A stretch of 64,000 nt of DNA from Candidatus Thioglobus sp. GTDB lineage: Bacteria; Pseudomonadota; Gammaproteobacteria; PS1; Pseudothioglobaceae. Both the position numbers and the translations under genes were made by a program. Positions 54,530 through 63,198 of this stretch are shown piece by piece; positions within the stretch are counted from its first letter, which is position 1; each line of letters begins with the position of its first letter. The notes under the pieces were generated by a model. That model was not told where the DNA came from. It made no database searches and saw only the letters and a program-made list of their open reading frames with translations. The stretch is taken from contig JAOJBP010000001.1 of NCBI GenBank assembly GCA_028228555.1, positions 124,001 through 188,000 of the forward strand, given 5' to 3'.

Positions 54530-56914
54530 TTACTTTTTCTTAGCGGGTTTTTTGGTAGCTTTACTGGCTGCTTTTTTTACTGGAGCTTTCTTGGGCGCTG
54601 CCTTTTTACGTGCTTTTGTTTTTGGCTTAAGCTTCCCAGAAATAGCTTTCTTGCACTCTTCCAGTGTCAAATCAATCGGCTCTTTATCACCAAATACTTT
54701 CTTGATAGTGATGTTCTTCTGGCCTTTTCCTCGTTTTTTTCCATTCCAAACATAAGGACCAAAACGGCCATTTAAGACTTGAATTTCAGAATCATCGAAT
54801 TTCTTAATAACGCGCTCTGCATCGTATTTTTCTTTGGCTGCGATTAGCTCTAGCGCTGTTTCCAAATCAACATCTTCTGGAATATGTTCTTTAAGAGAGA
54901 CGTATTTTTTGCCGTATTGGATGTAAGGACCAAAGCGGCCATAGTTAGCTTTGATAATGCCAAATTCTTCTGTTTCACCTACCGTTCTAGGCATATTAAA
55001 TAGCTCTAACGCTTCATCCAATGTGATGGTTTCAATGTCAAGTGTGCCTCTTAATGCCGCAAAAGTAGGCTTGTCTTCGTCATCTTTATGGCCAATTTGT
55101 GCAAATGCACCATATCGTCCAAATCGAACACTGACTGGTTTGCCTGATTTAGGGTCTTCGCCCAGTTCTCGCATACCATGCGTCTCTTCTCTAGAGATGT
55201 CTGCTGCTGCTTCAATTTGTGCATGAAACGGGTCATAGAAGTTTTTGACAACTTGTTTCCAAGGGGTGTTTTGGGTTGCTACTGTATCAAAGTCACTCTC
55301 TAGTTTGGCTGTAAATTCGTAATCGATAATGTTGCTGAAATTTTTCACTAAGAAATCATTTAACAAATATGCAACATTAGTAGGGAAGAGTTTATTTTTT
55401 TCAGCGCCTGTTATTTCACCAGCTCTTGATTCAACTACAGCATTGTCCTGAATTTCAATTAGGTCGTACTCACGCTCATAACCCTCTCGAGTCTCCTTAG
55501 TCACATAATTACGATCTTGAACAGTAGAAACCATGGTGGCAAAAGTAGATGGCCTACCGATACCCATTTCTTCAACTTTTTTAACCAGCGAAGCTTCTGT
55601 ATAACGAGGCTTGGCACGAGAGAAGCTTTCTCTTGCAGAGAAACTAGCCAGTGTCAGAGAATCACCTTTGCTTAAATCAGGTAGTAACTTATCATCAGCT
55701 GAAAGATAATCGTAAACTTTTAAGAAACCTGGAAAAGTTAAAATCTCACCATTTGCTAAGAACTTCTCATCTGCATTTGATACAGTTACTTTAATTTGTG
55801 TTTTTTGTAATTGAGCGTCGCTCATTTGCGACGCTAATGTGCGCTTATAGATCAGGCTATAAAGCTTGGCTGTTTGCTCATCTACGCCATAAATACTTGG
55901 CTTGGTTAGGTCTGTTGGGCGGATTGCTTCATGCGCCTCTTGTGCGCCAGAGTCTTTAGTTTTAAAGCGCCTAACATTATGATATTCAGCACCAAATTCT
56001 TGTTCAATAACTTTTCCAGCTGCTTCAATTGCAGTTTCTGATAAATTAAACGAGTCTGTTCTCATGTAAGTGATCGAGCCTTCACGATATAGATTCTGGG
56101 CAATAGTCATGGTTTGTTTAACCGAAAACCCCAGTTTTTGAGAAGCCTCTTGTTGTAATGTGGAAGTAATAAATGGCGCTTTTGGCGAACGCTTTGAAGG
56201 TTTTTTCTCAATAGAGGCAACTGTTAAATCTGCTGATAAAAGTTTAGTTGTGAACGCTAGCGCATCCTCTTTAGAGTCAAAATCTTTATTCAGCTTAACA
56301 TCTGCTACTTCACCACTGTCATTGACCAATTCAGCCTTTACTTTGTAAGTAGATATAGGGGTATGCTTCGTAATTTCTCTTTCTCTTTCAACCACAAGAC
56401 GCATAACTGGAGATTGCACACGCCCAGCTGAACGCGCCCCAGAGATTTTGCGCCAAAGTACTGGCGAAATTTCAAAACCTACTAATCGATCAATAATGCG
56501 ACGCGCTTGTTGCGCATCCACCAAGTGATAATCTACTATTCTTGGCGTGGTAATAGCACTAGTAATAGCCCCTTTAGTAATTTCATGAAATACGATTCTC
56601 GCTGTATCTCTTGGTAGTTTTAGGGTTTCTAATAGGTGCCAAGCAATAGCCTCACCTTCACGATCCTCATCCGTCGCGAGGTATACTTTTTCTGCAGACT
56701 TAACCGCTTTACGTAATTCGGCAACAACTTTCTTTTTATCTGCAGTTACTTCATAGGTAGGCTCAAAGTTATTCTCGATATCGATACCCATATTCTTTTT
56801 TGGCATATCGCGAATATGGCCAATACTCGACTTAACGACATAATCTTTACCCAAGAATTTTTCAATGGTTTTTGCTTTGGCGGGGGACTCAACAATAACT
56901 AAATTTTTAGCCAT
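54530..56914 (-). CDS. topA: DNA topoisomerase I
   Basis: 794 residues. It relaxes negative supercoils. The Toprim domain begins VIVESPAKAKTIEKFLG with DEDREGEAIAWHL, and the active Tyr283 is in ITYMRTDSFN. After the core there are repeats with the consensus GRFGPY (SVRFGRYGAF, NYGRFGPYIQYG, NGRFGPYVWNG) and a lysine/alanine-rich tail. It lacks the four-cysteine zinc fingers of E. coli TopA. It starts one base inside the smg stop (TAATG). Confidence 0.97.
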   Translation of the reverse strand: MAKNLVIVESPAKAKTIEKFLGKDYVVKSSIGHIRDMPKKNMGIDIENNFEPTYEVTADKKKVVAELRKAVKSAEKVYLATDEDREGEAIAWHLLETLKLPRDTARIVFHEITKGAITSAITTPRIVDYHLVDAQQARRIIDRLVGFEISPVLWRKISGARSAGRVQSPVMRLVVEREREITKHTPISTYKVKAELVNDSGEVADVKLNKDFDSKEDALAFTTKLLSADLTVASIEKKPSKRSPKAPFITSTLQQEASQKLGFSVKQTMTIAQNLYREGSITYMRTDSFNLSETAIEAAGKVIEQEFGAEYHNVRRFKTKDSGAQEAHEAIRPTDLTKPSIYGVDEQTAKLYSLIYKRTLASQMSDAQLQKTQIKVTVSNADEKFLANGEILTFPGFLKVYDYLSADDKLLPDLSKGDSLTLASFSARESFSRAKPRYTEASLVKKVEEMGIGRPSTFATMVSTVQDRNYVTKETREGYEREYDLIEIQDNAVVESRAGEITGAEKNKLFPTNVAYLLNDFLVKNFSNIIDYEFTAKLESDFDTVATQNTPWKQVVKNFYDPFHAQIEAAADISREETHGMRELGEDPKSGKPVSVRFGRYGAFAQIGHKDDEDKPTFAALRGTLDIETITLDEALELFNMPRTVGETEEFGIIKANYGRFGPYIQYGKKYVSLKEHIPEDVDLETALELIAAKEKYDAERVIKKFDDSEIQVLNGRFGPYVWNGKKRGKGQKNITIKKVFGDKEPIDLTLEECKKAISGKLKPKTKARKKAAPKKAPVKKAASKATKKPAKKK

Positions 56915-57405
56915 TATTGAAGAGTTCGGTTTTCATCAAGAAAAACAATAGACTCAAGCCATTGTGCGGATATTTCTCCATCTGTACTATTACCCAGAAC
57001 CATCATGACCACCCATTTAAGGTCTTCGAGATCAATCCCTGTATCGCCAAGTGACATCACTTGTTCAATAATCATTTCACGCTGATTAGCATCAAGCTGA
57101 CCAACGTTCTCCATAAATAGTAAAAATCCACGCGCCTTCGAATCCAGCTTTGATTGCTCTGCTTCTGTATAAATTCGCATACTGGTCTGATTAATCAGAT
57201 CAAATGGCTTGATTTTTCCGTCTTGCAAGGTGGCGATGTTCTCTAACCAGCTTAGTGCTTTATCAATGCCTGCGACATCAAAACCAGCTTCTGACAAGTG
57301 TGCTTTTAGCTCACTATCGTTAATTTCATGCGCATTGTCCTGTTCCGCCTCTTCGAAAAGATAGTCGAACATGTAAGTAAGAACGTCGAGAATATTATGT
57401 GTCAT
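56914..57405 (-). CDS. smg: Smg family protein (DUF494)
   Basis: 163 residues, all-helical and acidic. The start ILDVLTYMFDYLFE and the ending VVMMVLGNSTDGEISAQWLE are family features. Function unknown; its place between dprA and topA is conserved in Gammaproteobacteria. Confidence 0.93.
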   Translation of the reverse strand: MTHNILDVLTYMFDYLFEEAEQDNAHEINDSELKAHLSEAGFDVAGIDKALSWLENIATLQDGKIKPFDLINQTSMRIYTEAEQSKLDSKARGFLLFMENVGQLDANQREMIIEQVMSLGDTGIDLEDLKWVVMMVLGNSTDGEISAQWLESIVFLDENRTLQ

Positions 57406-57419
57406 ATCATAAATTTTAT

Positions 57420-58505
57420 TTAAATTAATACGTAGCCTTGTGCATTTGTCTTTTCCACCTTGCTATCCAGCTCCAATAAGAGCAACTCCTTTGAAACTAT
57501 CTGTGGGCTGAGTTTGGTTTTTTCAACCAACTGGTCAACACTCATAGGTTCATAGCTCAGACATTTTAATACCTTAGACTCTGTTTTGTCCATCTCTTTT
57601 ATAGAATGGGTGTTTTTCTGTTGCAGTATATCATTCAATACACCTTTGGGAAGCTCTTGAGCAATATCATTAACACTACCAACCAATTTAGCTCCCTGGT
57701 TTATCAGATAGTGACAGCCCTGGGCCAAAGGATTGTGAATTGAGCTCGGAATAGCAAACACTTCTTTGCCCTGTTCCGCAGCTAGTTTAGCGGTAATCAT
57801 GGTGCCACTTTTTATGCTCGCCTCAACCACTAGTGTGCCATAGCTCAAACCGCTGATGATCCGATTACGCCTAGGGAAATTACTTGCTATAGGCGCTGTA
57901 CCAATAGAAAATTCAGAAACCAGCGCGCCTTGCATCGAAATCTGATGTGCCAAGGACTTATGCTTTGCAGGATAAATTATATCCAGTCCAGTGCCGCAGA
58001 CAGCGATGGTTTTCGCGCCCTGCTCTAACGCACCAATATGCGCTTGCGCATCAATACCGCTAGCCATGCCTGAGGTAATGACCAAGCCCAGCTTAGCTAA
58101 CTCGGCTGAAAATTGCTGTGCATTTTGTTTTCCGCCAGTTGTTGGATTTCGACTTCCAACAATGGCTAATTGTGGATCTTTTAGGCAATCGATATCACCT
58201 CTGACATAAAGTATAGGCGGCGGGTCAGAAATAGTTTTTAGCTGAGGCGGGTAACGCTCGTCAATTAGCGTTAAAATGTAACAATCATCTGCTTGCATCC
58301 AATCAAGATCTGGCTGAACAAGGCTGGCATCAGTAGACTCAAGATAATCTAGTGTTTGTTTTTTAAATAAGCCTGTGTTTATCCTGTCAATACGACTGGC
58401 AAGAAAAACTTGCTGTGGCGATTCAAAGTGTTTTAATGCTTTATAAAATGTTTTAATGCCCAAATGAGGTGCTTTTAAAAGCATTAACCAGAAAACCAAA
58501 TCCAT
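57420..58505 (-). CDS. dprA: DNA processing protein DprA/Smf
   Basis: 361 residues. The Rossmann fold shows IVGSRNPTTGGKQNA, SGMASGIDAQAH and AIPSSIHNPLAQGC. A C-terminal winged-helix part (EPMSVDQLVEKTKLSP) is present. DprA loads RecA on incoming single-stranded DNA. With comF in the window it hints at natural uptake of DNA, though the proteins also occur in non-competent bacteria. It is divergent from rpmH. Confidence 0.96.
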   Translation of the reverse strand: MDLVFWLMLLKAPHLGIKTFYKALKHFESPQQVFLASRIDRINTGLFKKQTLDYLESTDASLVQPDLDWMQADDCYILTLIDERYPPQLKTISDPPPILYVRGDIDCLKDPQLAIVGSRNPTTGGKQNAQQFSAELAKLGLVITSGMASGIDAQAHIGALEQGAKTIAVCGTGLDIIYPAKHKSLAHQISMQGALVSEFSIGTAPIASNFPRRNRIISGLSYGTLVVEASIKSGTMITAKLAAEQGKEVFAIPSSIHNPLAQGCHYLINQGAKLVGSVNDIAQELPKGVLNDILQQKNTHSIKEMDKTESKVLKCLSYEPMSVDQLVEKTKLSPQIVSKELLLLELDSKVEKTNAQGYVLI

Positions 58506-58602
58506 TAGTAGCCCTACCTAAAGTCTTAAATAGGGTTCATTGTAGCACCTTATAAGTATAGAAGCTATATTCGTCACAGTTAATGCAAAACAGATTAATT
58601 TA

Positions 58603-58611
58603 TGGTAAAAT
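58603..58611 (+). promoter_or_regulatory. Likely extended -10 promoter of rpmH
   Basis: TGGTAAAAT: a TG motif one base before a TAAAAT -10 box, about 28 bases before the rpmH ATG. No good -35 is visible, as is allowed for extended -10 promoters. The 134-base gap to dprA holds no DnaA-box cluster. Confidence 0.45.
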
Positions 58612-58639
58612 TGCAAGATTTTATTGAACAAACTCCATT

Positions 58640-58780
58640 ATGAAGCAAAAGAGAACCTTTCAACCTAGTGTTATCAAGCGTAAGCGTAAGCACGGTTTCA
58701 GATCAAGAATGAGCACTAAAGCAGGTCGTGCGATTGTCAATGCACGTAGAAGAAAAGGACGTAAGCGCTTAACAGCTTAA
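58640..58780 (+). CDS. rpmH: 50S ribosomal protein L34
   Basis: 46 residues, very basic: [20 protein letters not shown] at the start and [11 protein letters not shown] at the end, the L34 pattern. It has one or two more N-terminal residues than E. coli. It is followed after 12 bases by rnpA, the universal partner. Confidence 0.98.
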   Translation: MKQKRTFQPSVIKRKRKHGFRSRMSTKAGRAIVNARRRKGRKRLTA

Positions 58781-58792
58781 TCCTTATTTCAG

Positions 58793-59134
58793 ATGTCTTT
58801 TAGATTAACCCGCCAATCTAAAGTATTAAAACCTAGTGAATATAAATCCATTTTTAATGATGGAAAAATGACTAGGGGAAAATATTGGCAGGTTATGTCC
58901 ATTAAGACTGAAGATTCTCGAGCTAAACTCGGTCTTGCAATTTCTAAAAAAGTACATCGTCTAGCGGTTGATCGTAATCGCTTTAAGCGTTTAGCGCGTG
59001 AAACCTTTAGACAAAACCGAGCTCAGCTAGATAATTGGGAGTTCGTGGTTATGGCTAAACACTCTAAGCCCGCTAAAAACGACCTTATAGTTCAGGATTT
59101 ATTAAATTTATTTAATAAAGTGGTGGCCAAGTAA
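58793..59134 (+). CDS. rnpA: Ribonuclease P protein component
   Basis: 113 residues. It helps the RNase P RNA to cut tRNA 5' leaders. The RNR signature is present as [19 protein letters not shown]. The stop overlaps the yidD start by one base (TAATG). Confidence 0.97.
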   Translation: MSFRLTRQSKVLKPSEYKSIFNDGKMTRGKYWQVMSIKTEDSRAKLGLAISKKVHRLAVDRNRFKRLARETFRQNRAQLDNWEFVVMAKHSKPAKNDLIVQDLLNLFNKVVAK

Positions 59135-59349
59135 TGCGCTATCTATTATTAATACCGATTAAATTCTATCAACTATTTATCAGCCCCTTGCTTGGCTCTA
59201 ATTGCCGATTTCAGCCTACATGCTCAGAATATGCTTATGATTCTGTCAAGGAACATGGACTAATCAAAGGCTTTATACTGAGCGCAAAACGCATAGGAAA
59301 GTGTCATCCATGGCATGATGGTGGCTTTGATCCTGTGCCAAAAAAATAA
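59134..59349 (+). CDS. yidD: Membrane protein insertion efficiency factor YidD
   Basis: 71 residues. The family core [20 protein letters not shown] continues into [14 protein letters not shown], and [14 protein letters not shown] ends the protein. It is a small membrane-associated helper of YidC-dependent insertion, coupled to rnpA. Confidence 0.96.
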   Translation: MRYLLLIPIKFYQLFISPLLGSNCRFQPTCSEYAYDSVKEHGLIKGFILSAKRIGKCHPWHDGGFDPVPKK

Positions 59350-59375
59350 CTTAAATTTAACTAAAACTAACCTCG

Positions 59376-60992
59376 ATGAATAACCAAAAACTTTTCTTAA
59401 TTATCGCAATATTTCTTAGCATATTTCTACTTAGTGAGCAATGGGATAGACAGCATGCTGTTGACATCAATGGTAATTTACTCTATCAGCCAAAAACTGA
59501 GCGCATAATAAGCTCACCAGCTAAAAATGATGCAAACATGCCTAGTGCAATTGTTACAAATCCAATGCTTGATGTTCCGGCAACAAAGATAACTAATAGC
59601 GGTCAATTTGTCACTGTAAGTACGGATCTTCTGACAGTAAACATAAGCAACAAAGGTGGCACGATTACCAATGCATGGCTAAATGATTATCCAATTGAGT
59701 TAGGCTCTGAATCAAACTTTCAGCTTTTAAGTGATAAACCTAATGAGCTGTTCCAAGCCCAAAGTGGACTACTACCAAGCGAGCAAATGCCAACACACCA
59801 TTCAATGTTTAGCTCAACTCAAACAAATTACCAGATGCAGGGAGATAGCCTAGTAGTACCATTGGTATGGAAGGGTGATAATGGTGTTGTGGTTACCAAA
59901 AACTATCACTTTACTAGGGGCAGCTATCTCGTTGATATAGATTACCAAGTTAGCAATAACTCAAATAACAATATCGCCATTACTAGTTATACACAACTAG
60001 TTCGTAACGCCTTAGATGAATCTAACATGATGATGCCAACCTATACAGGTGGCGCCAAGTACGATGATCAAGAAGTCTATGAGAAAATAGAATTTGACGA
60101 ATTCAACGAACAGCCGGAAACAACTTCTAAAGGCGGTTGGTCAGCCATGATTCAGCACTATTTCTTTGTTGCTATGATCCCAGAATCTGAATCAACACAC
60201 AATTATTCTTCCAAGGTTAACGACGGAAAGTATTTGCTAACTGTGGTTAACCCCGCTCAAGATGTCGCTTCTGGGTCTTCAGCCAAACTTGGAAAAAATG
60301 CTTTATATATTGGCCCTAAAGAGCAGATTCATATTGGAAACTTAGCACCTGGACTTGACAAGACAGTTGATTACGGCATTTTATTTATTATTGCCAAACC
60401 ACTATCAGAAGTGCTAAATTGGATCTATGCGTATGTGGGCTCATGGGGATATGCCATTCTTATCCTGACCCTTTTAATCAAGCTTGTGTTCTATAAGCTT
60501 AGTGAAAAATCATACCGCTCTATGGCAGGTATGCGAAAGCTCTCTCCAAGATTAACAAAACTTAAAGAAACCTATGGCGATGATAAAGAAAAAATGGGTA
60601 AAAAGACCATGGAGCTATATCGTAAAGAAAAAATAAATCCAGCAGCTGGTTGTCTGCCAATATTAGTTCAAATTCCAGTATTTATCTCGCTGTACTGGGT
60701 ACTATTAGAAATGGTTGAGCTTCGCCAAACCCCTTTTTGGTATTTACTAGATTTGGCCGCTCCAGATCCGTTTTACATTTTACCTCTAATCATGGGCGTC
60801 TCTATGTTTGTCCAGCAAAAGCTTAACCCGCCGCCACCTGACCCAATGCAAGCCAAGATTATGATGGCCTTACCTTTTATCTTTACCGTTTTCTTCTTAT
60901 GGTTCCCATCAGGTTTGGTACTTTACTGGGTAGCTAACAACATCTTGTCAATTGCACAGCAGTGGTTTATCAACAAGCGCATTAATGGCTAA
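59376..60992 (+). CDS. yidC: Membrane protein insertase YidC
   Basis: 538 residues, the Gram-negative form. An N-terminal helix (LFLIIAIFLSIFLLSEQW) is followed by a large periplasmic domain and five C-terminal helices: the first has WGYAILILTLLIKLVFYKLS, then the cytoplasmic hairpin with MRKLSPRLTKLKETYGDD, and NPAAGCLPILVQIPVFISLY. It inserts membrane proteins alone or with SecYEG. Confidence 0.98.
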   Translation: MNNQKLFLIIAIFLSIFLLSEQWDRQHAVDINGNLLYQPKTERIISSPAKNDANMPSAIVTNPMLDVPATKITNSGQFVTVSTDLLTVNISNKGGTITNAWLNDYPIELGSESNFQLLSDKPNELFQAQSGLLPSEQMPTHHSMFSSTQTNYQMQGDSLVVPLVWKGDNGVVVTKNYHFTRGSYLVDIDYQVSNNSNNNIAITSYTQLVRNALDESNMMMPTYTGGAKYDDQEVYEKIEFDEFNEQPETTSKGGWSAMIQHYFFVAMIPESESTHNYSSKVNDGKYLLTVVNPAQDVASGSSAKLGKNALYIGPKEQIHIGNLAPGLDKTVDYGILFIIAKPLSEVLNWIYAYVGSWGYAILILTLLIKLVFYKLSEKSYRSMAGMRKLSPRLTKLKETYGDDKEKMGKKTMELYRKEKINPAAGCLPILVQIPVFISLYWVLLEMVELRQTPFWYLLDLAAPDPFYILPLIMGVSMFVQQKLNPPPPDPMQAKIMMALPFIFTVFFLWFPSGLVLYWVANNILSIAQQWFINKRING

Positions 60993-61857
60993 TGTAGTCA
61001 CCTCATCAGACGACTACCAATTTTGGCGAGATGAAAAACTAGCTAGTGTTCAGACCGATATTGAACACTGTTTAATAGAGGTTAAAAAGCCCTCTCAGCT
61101 GTCAAAATCTGAAAAAAATAAGATTGCTGACTTGTGTCATGTTAATAACTTTGCGTTATTTTCTACCCCCGCTCAACAGGACTATGAGTCTAGCGTTGTT
61201 AGCTTTAATCAGCAATTTGGCTTGAAAACATTCGATCAGCATTTATATGTTAAAGGTCAAGGCTTGGCTCACATTACTCAGAGTGATCAACAGGATCAGG
61301 CTGAATTTATTCCTTATACAGATCGCGCTATTGGCTGGCATACAGATGGCTACTATAATGCCCCTGAAGACAGAATTAGAGCGTTTTCTTTATTTTGTGT
61401 AAACCCAGCTCAACAAGGTGGGGAGAATCAGTGGATTGATCCACAAATGGCTTACTTGCTTTTGAGAGAGAAAAACCCAGATGTTGCTAAAGCGCTAACC
61501 CATGCTCAGGCCATGAGCATACCAGCTCACAAAGTAGATGGTCAAGTCCGTCGCAAGACTTCTGTTGGTCCTATTTTTTTCATGGATGAAATGACGAGCC
61601 AGCTGTACATGCGCTACACCCAGAGAAAGAAAAATATTGACTTTTATGATTCTGATGAAATCAAGCAGGCTGTTGAAATTCTTGACCAACTTTTAGCAAG
61701 CAATACGCAATATCATTTTACTCATACCATGTCAGCAAATCAGGGGCTCCTATGCAACAATGTCTTACATAAGCGCTCTACCTTTATAGACCAGCATGGC
61801 TCTCCCAGGCTAATGCTTAGAGGACGTTATTTTAATCGAGTTCGAGCAGAGTTATGA
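60985..61857 (+). CDS. TauD/TfdA-family Fe(II)/2-oxoglutarate dioxygenase
   Basis: 290 residues from the ATG at 60985, eight bases inside yidC; a TTG further upstream would add unrelated residues. The iron ligands are His119-x-Asp121 (GWHTDGYY) and His262 (NNVLHKRSTF); arginines near 275-281 would bind 2-oxoglutarate. The substrate is unknown; TauD itself acts on taurine, others on herbicides or carnitine precursors. It is translationally joined to yidC and ampD, an odd place for a catabolic enzyme. Confidence 0.9.
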   Translation: MANVVTSSDDYQFWRDEKLASVQTDIEHCLIEVKKPSQLSKSEKNKIADLCHVNNFALFSTPAQQDYESSVVSFNQQFGLKTFDQHLYVKGQGLAHITQSDQQDQAEFIPYTDRAIGWHTDGYYNAPEDRIRAFSLFCVNPAQQGGENQWIDPQMAYLLLREKNPDVAKALTHAQAMSIPAHKVDGQVRRKTSVGPIFFMDEMTSQLYMRYTQRKKNIDFYDSDEIKQAVEILDQLLASNTQYHFTHTMSANQGLLCNNVLHKRSTFIDQHGSPRLMLRGRYFNRVRAEL

Positions 61858-62372
61858 TTACAAATCATCGATTGGATATAGCAAAAAAAATTCCCTCTGA
61901 GAATTATAATCAGAGGCCAGACAAAACTGAAATCACCCTAGTTGTTATCCATAATATTTCACTACCTCCTGGTGAATTTGGAAATACTTATATTGAAGAT
62001 TTCTTTACTAATAAGCTGCAGACTAATAAACACAATTATTTCAAAACACTTGAGGGCGTTAAAGTTTCAGCGCACTTACTCATTAAGCGAGATGGCGCTA
62101 TTGTGCAATTTGTAGATTTTAATCAGCGCGCCTGGCATGCTGGTCAATCGAGTTATAACCAGGTTGAGGACTGCAACAATTATTCAATTGGCATAGAATT
62201 AGAAGGCGCTGATGATGTCGCCTATGAAACGCCGCAATATACATCATTAAATCAAGTATTATCAATATTAAAATCTCACTATCCTATCACTGATATCAGA
62301 GGGCATAATGAAATTTCACCAGGTCGTAAGACGGACCCTGGCTCTGCATTTGAATGGAGTAAACTAACATGA
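61854..62372 (+). CDS. ampD: 1,6-anhydro-N-acetylmuramyl-L-alanine amidase AmpD
   Basis: 172 residues, cytoplasmic (no signal peptide). It recycles anhydro-muropeptides. The zinc ligands are His33 (VVIHNISLPPG), His150 (RGHNEISPGR) and Asp160 (KTDPG), near E. coli 34, 154 and 164. It overlaps the dioxygenase stop and the kdsC start by four bases each. Confidence 0.97.
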   Translation: MITNHRLDIAKKIPSENYNQRPDKTEITLVVIHNISLPPGEFGNTYIEDFFTNKLQTNKHNYFKTLEGVKVSAHLLIKRDGAIVQFVDFNQRAWHAGQSSYNQVEDCNNYSIGIELEGADDVAYETPQYTSLNQVLSILKSHYPITDIRGHNEISPGRKTDPGSAFEWSKLT

Positions 62373-62902
62373 AGTTATTAAACAAAGCCTACCTTAGAGC
62401 TAAAAATATCAAACTTATTGTTTTTGATGTCGATGGTGTTCTAACCGATGGTGGATTGTATTTTTCAGACGAGGGTATTGAGCTAAAGCGCTTTAACTCG
62501 TTAGATGGGCTGGGCATCAAGCTCCTAAAACAGAACGGCGTTGAGCCGGCGGTTATTAGCGCTAGAGATACGCCTAATGTAGCCCATAGAATGAAGAATT
62601 TAGGCATTGAACATTTCTATCAAGGTCAAAATGATAAGTTAATCGCATTTAATGAGCTACTTGTAAAACTTTCTTTAAATTCAGATCAAGTGGCCTATGT
62701 AGGTGACGATGTCATTGACCTTCCTGTCATGCGTAATGTCGGCCTTCCTATTGCGGTTGCAAATGCCCACGAACTAGTTAAAGACAACGCTTGCTTGATT
62801 ACTGATAAAAAAGGTGGCCATGGTGCGGTTAGAGAGGCCTGTGACTTTATACTAAAAGCTCAGAATAACTATGATTCAGCCATGAGTGTTTATTTGGTAT
62901 GA
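62369..62902 (+). CDS. kdsC: KDO 8-phosphate phosphatase
   Basis: 177 residues, HAD family without cap. Asp20 and Asp22 in VFDVDGVLTDG are the catalytic acids; GIKLLKQNGVEPAVIS and YVGDDVIDLPVM follow. It makes KDO for lipopolysaccharide. It overlaps ogt by four bases. Confidence 0.95.
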   Translation: MKLLNKAYLRAKNIKLIVFDVDGVLTDGGLYFSDEGIELKRFNSLDGLGIKLLKQNGVEPAVISARDTPNVAHRMKNLGIEHFYQGQNDKLIAFNELLVKLSLNSDQVAYVGDDVIDLPVMRNVGLPIAVANAHELVKDNACLITDKKGGHGAVREACDFILKAQNNYDSAMSVYLV

Positions 62903-63198
62903 CCGAGTTTCAGAAGCTCTGCTATGACACGCTAAAACACCATGTTCCTGCAGGTTCGGTTATTACATATGGTAATTTAGCAATACTAATGGGACATCCT
63001 AACGCCTATAGAGCCGTTGGCTCAGCTATGAATAAAAATCCATATGCACCTGAGGTGCCTTGCCATCGTGTCATTAAGTCTAATGGTGAGTTGGGTGATT
63101 ATGCTTTTGGATCAGCTTTAAAACAAAAACGCCTTCAAGAAGAAGGCGTTATGGTAGTTAACAACAAAGTTGTTAATTTCAAGGATTTTTGTCTTTAA
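62899..63198 (+). CDS. ogt: Methylated-DNA-protein cysteine methyltransferase, C-terminal domain only
   Basis: 99 residues. It holds just the catalytic domain: arginine finger in YRAVGSAMNKNP (Arg38), active Cys55 in VPCHRV, and GDYAFGSALKQKRLQEEG. The N-terminal domain of Ada/Ogt is missing. Because PCHR is intact (alkyltransferase-like proteins have Trp or Ala instead of Cys), repair of O6-methylguanine is likely. A terminator hairpin for the opposite strand lies within its coding sequence, and its stop overlaps the atpC end by four bases. Confidence 0.88.
   Translation: MTEFQKLCYDTLKHHVPAGSVITYGNLAILMGHPNAYRAVGSAMNKNPYAPEVPCHRVIKSNGELGDYAFGSALKQKRLQEEGVMVVNNKVVNFKDFCL
63118..63150 (-). 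terminator. Terminator of the ATP synthase operon, inside ogt
   Basis: On the minus strand a perfect 9-bp stem, AACGCCTTC with GAAGGCGTT (arms 63142-63150 and 63128-63136, 5-base loop), is followed by TTTGTTTTAA. It stands about 45 bases past the atpC stop. The place and the U-rich tract fit a rho-independent terminator although the DNA codes for ogt on the other strand. Confidence 0.8.
63158..63176. repeat. Second hairpin between ogt end and the atp terminator
   Basis: TTAACAAC/GTTGTTAA with a 3-base loop, a perfect 8-bp stem, also inside the ogt coding region. It is A+T-rich; it may protect the atp transcript's end. Confidence 0.5.

Noticed and set aside
58506-58639. Possible oriC upstream of rpmH
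   Set aside because: No copies of the TTATCCACA DnaA box or 13-mer repeats are visible in the gap.
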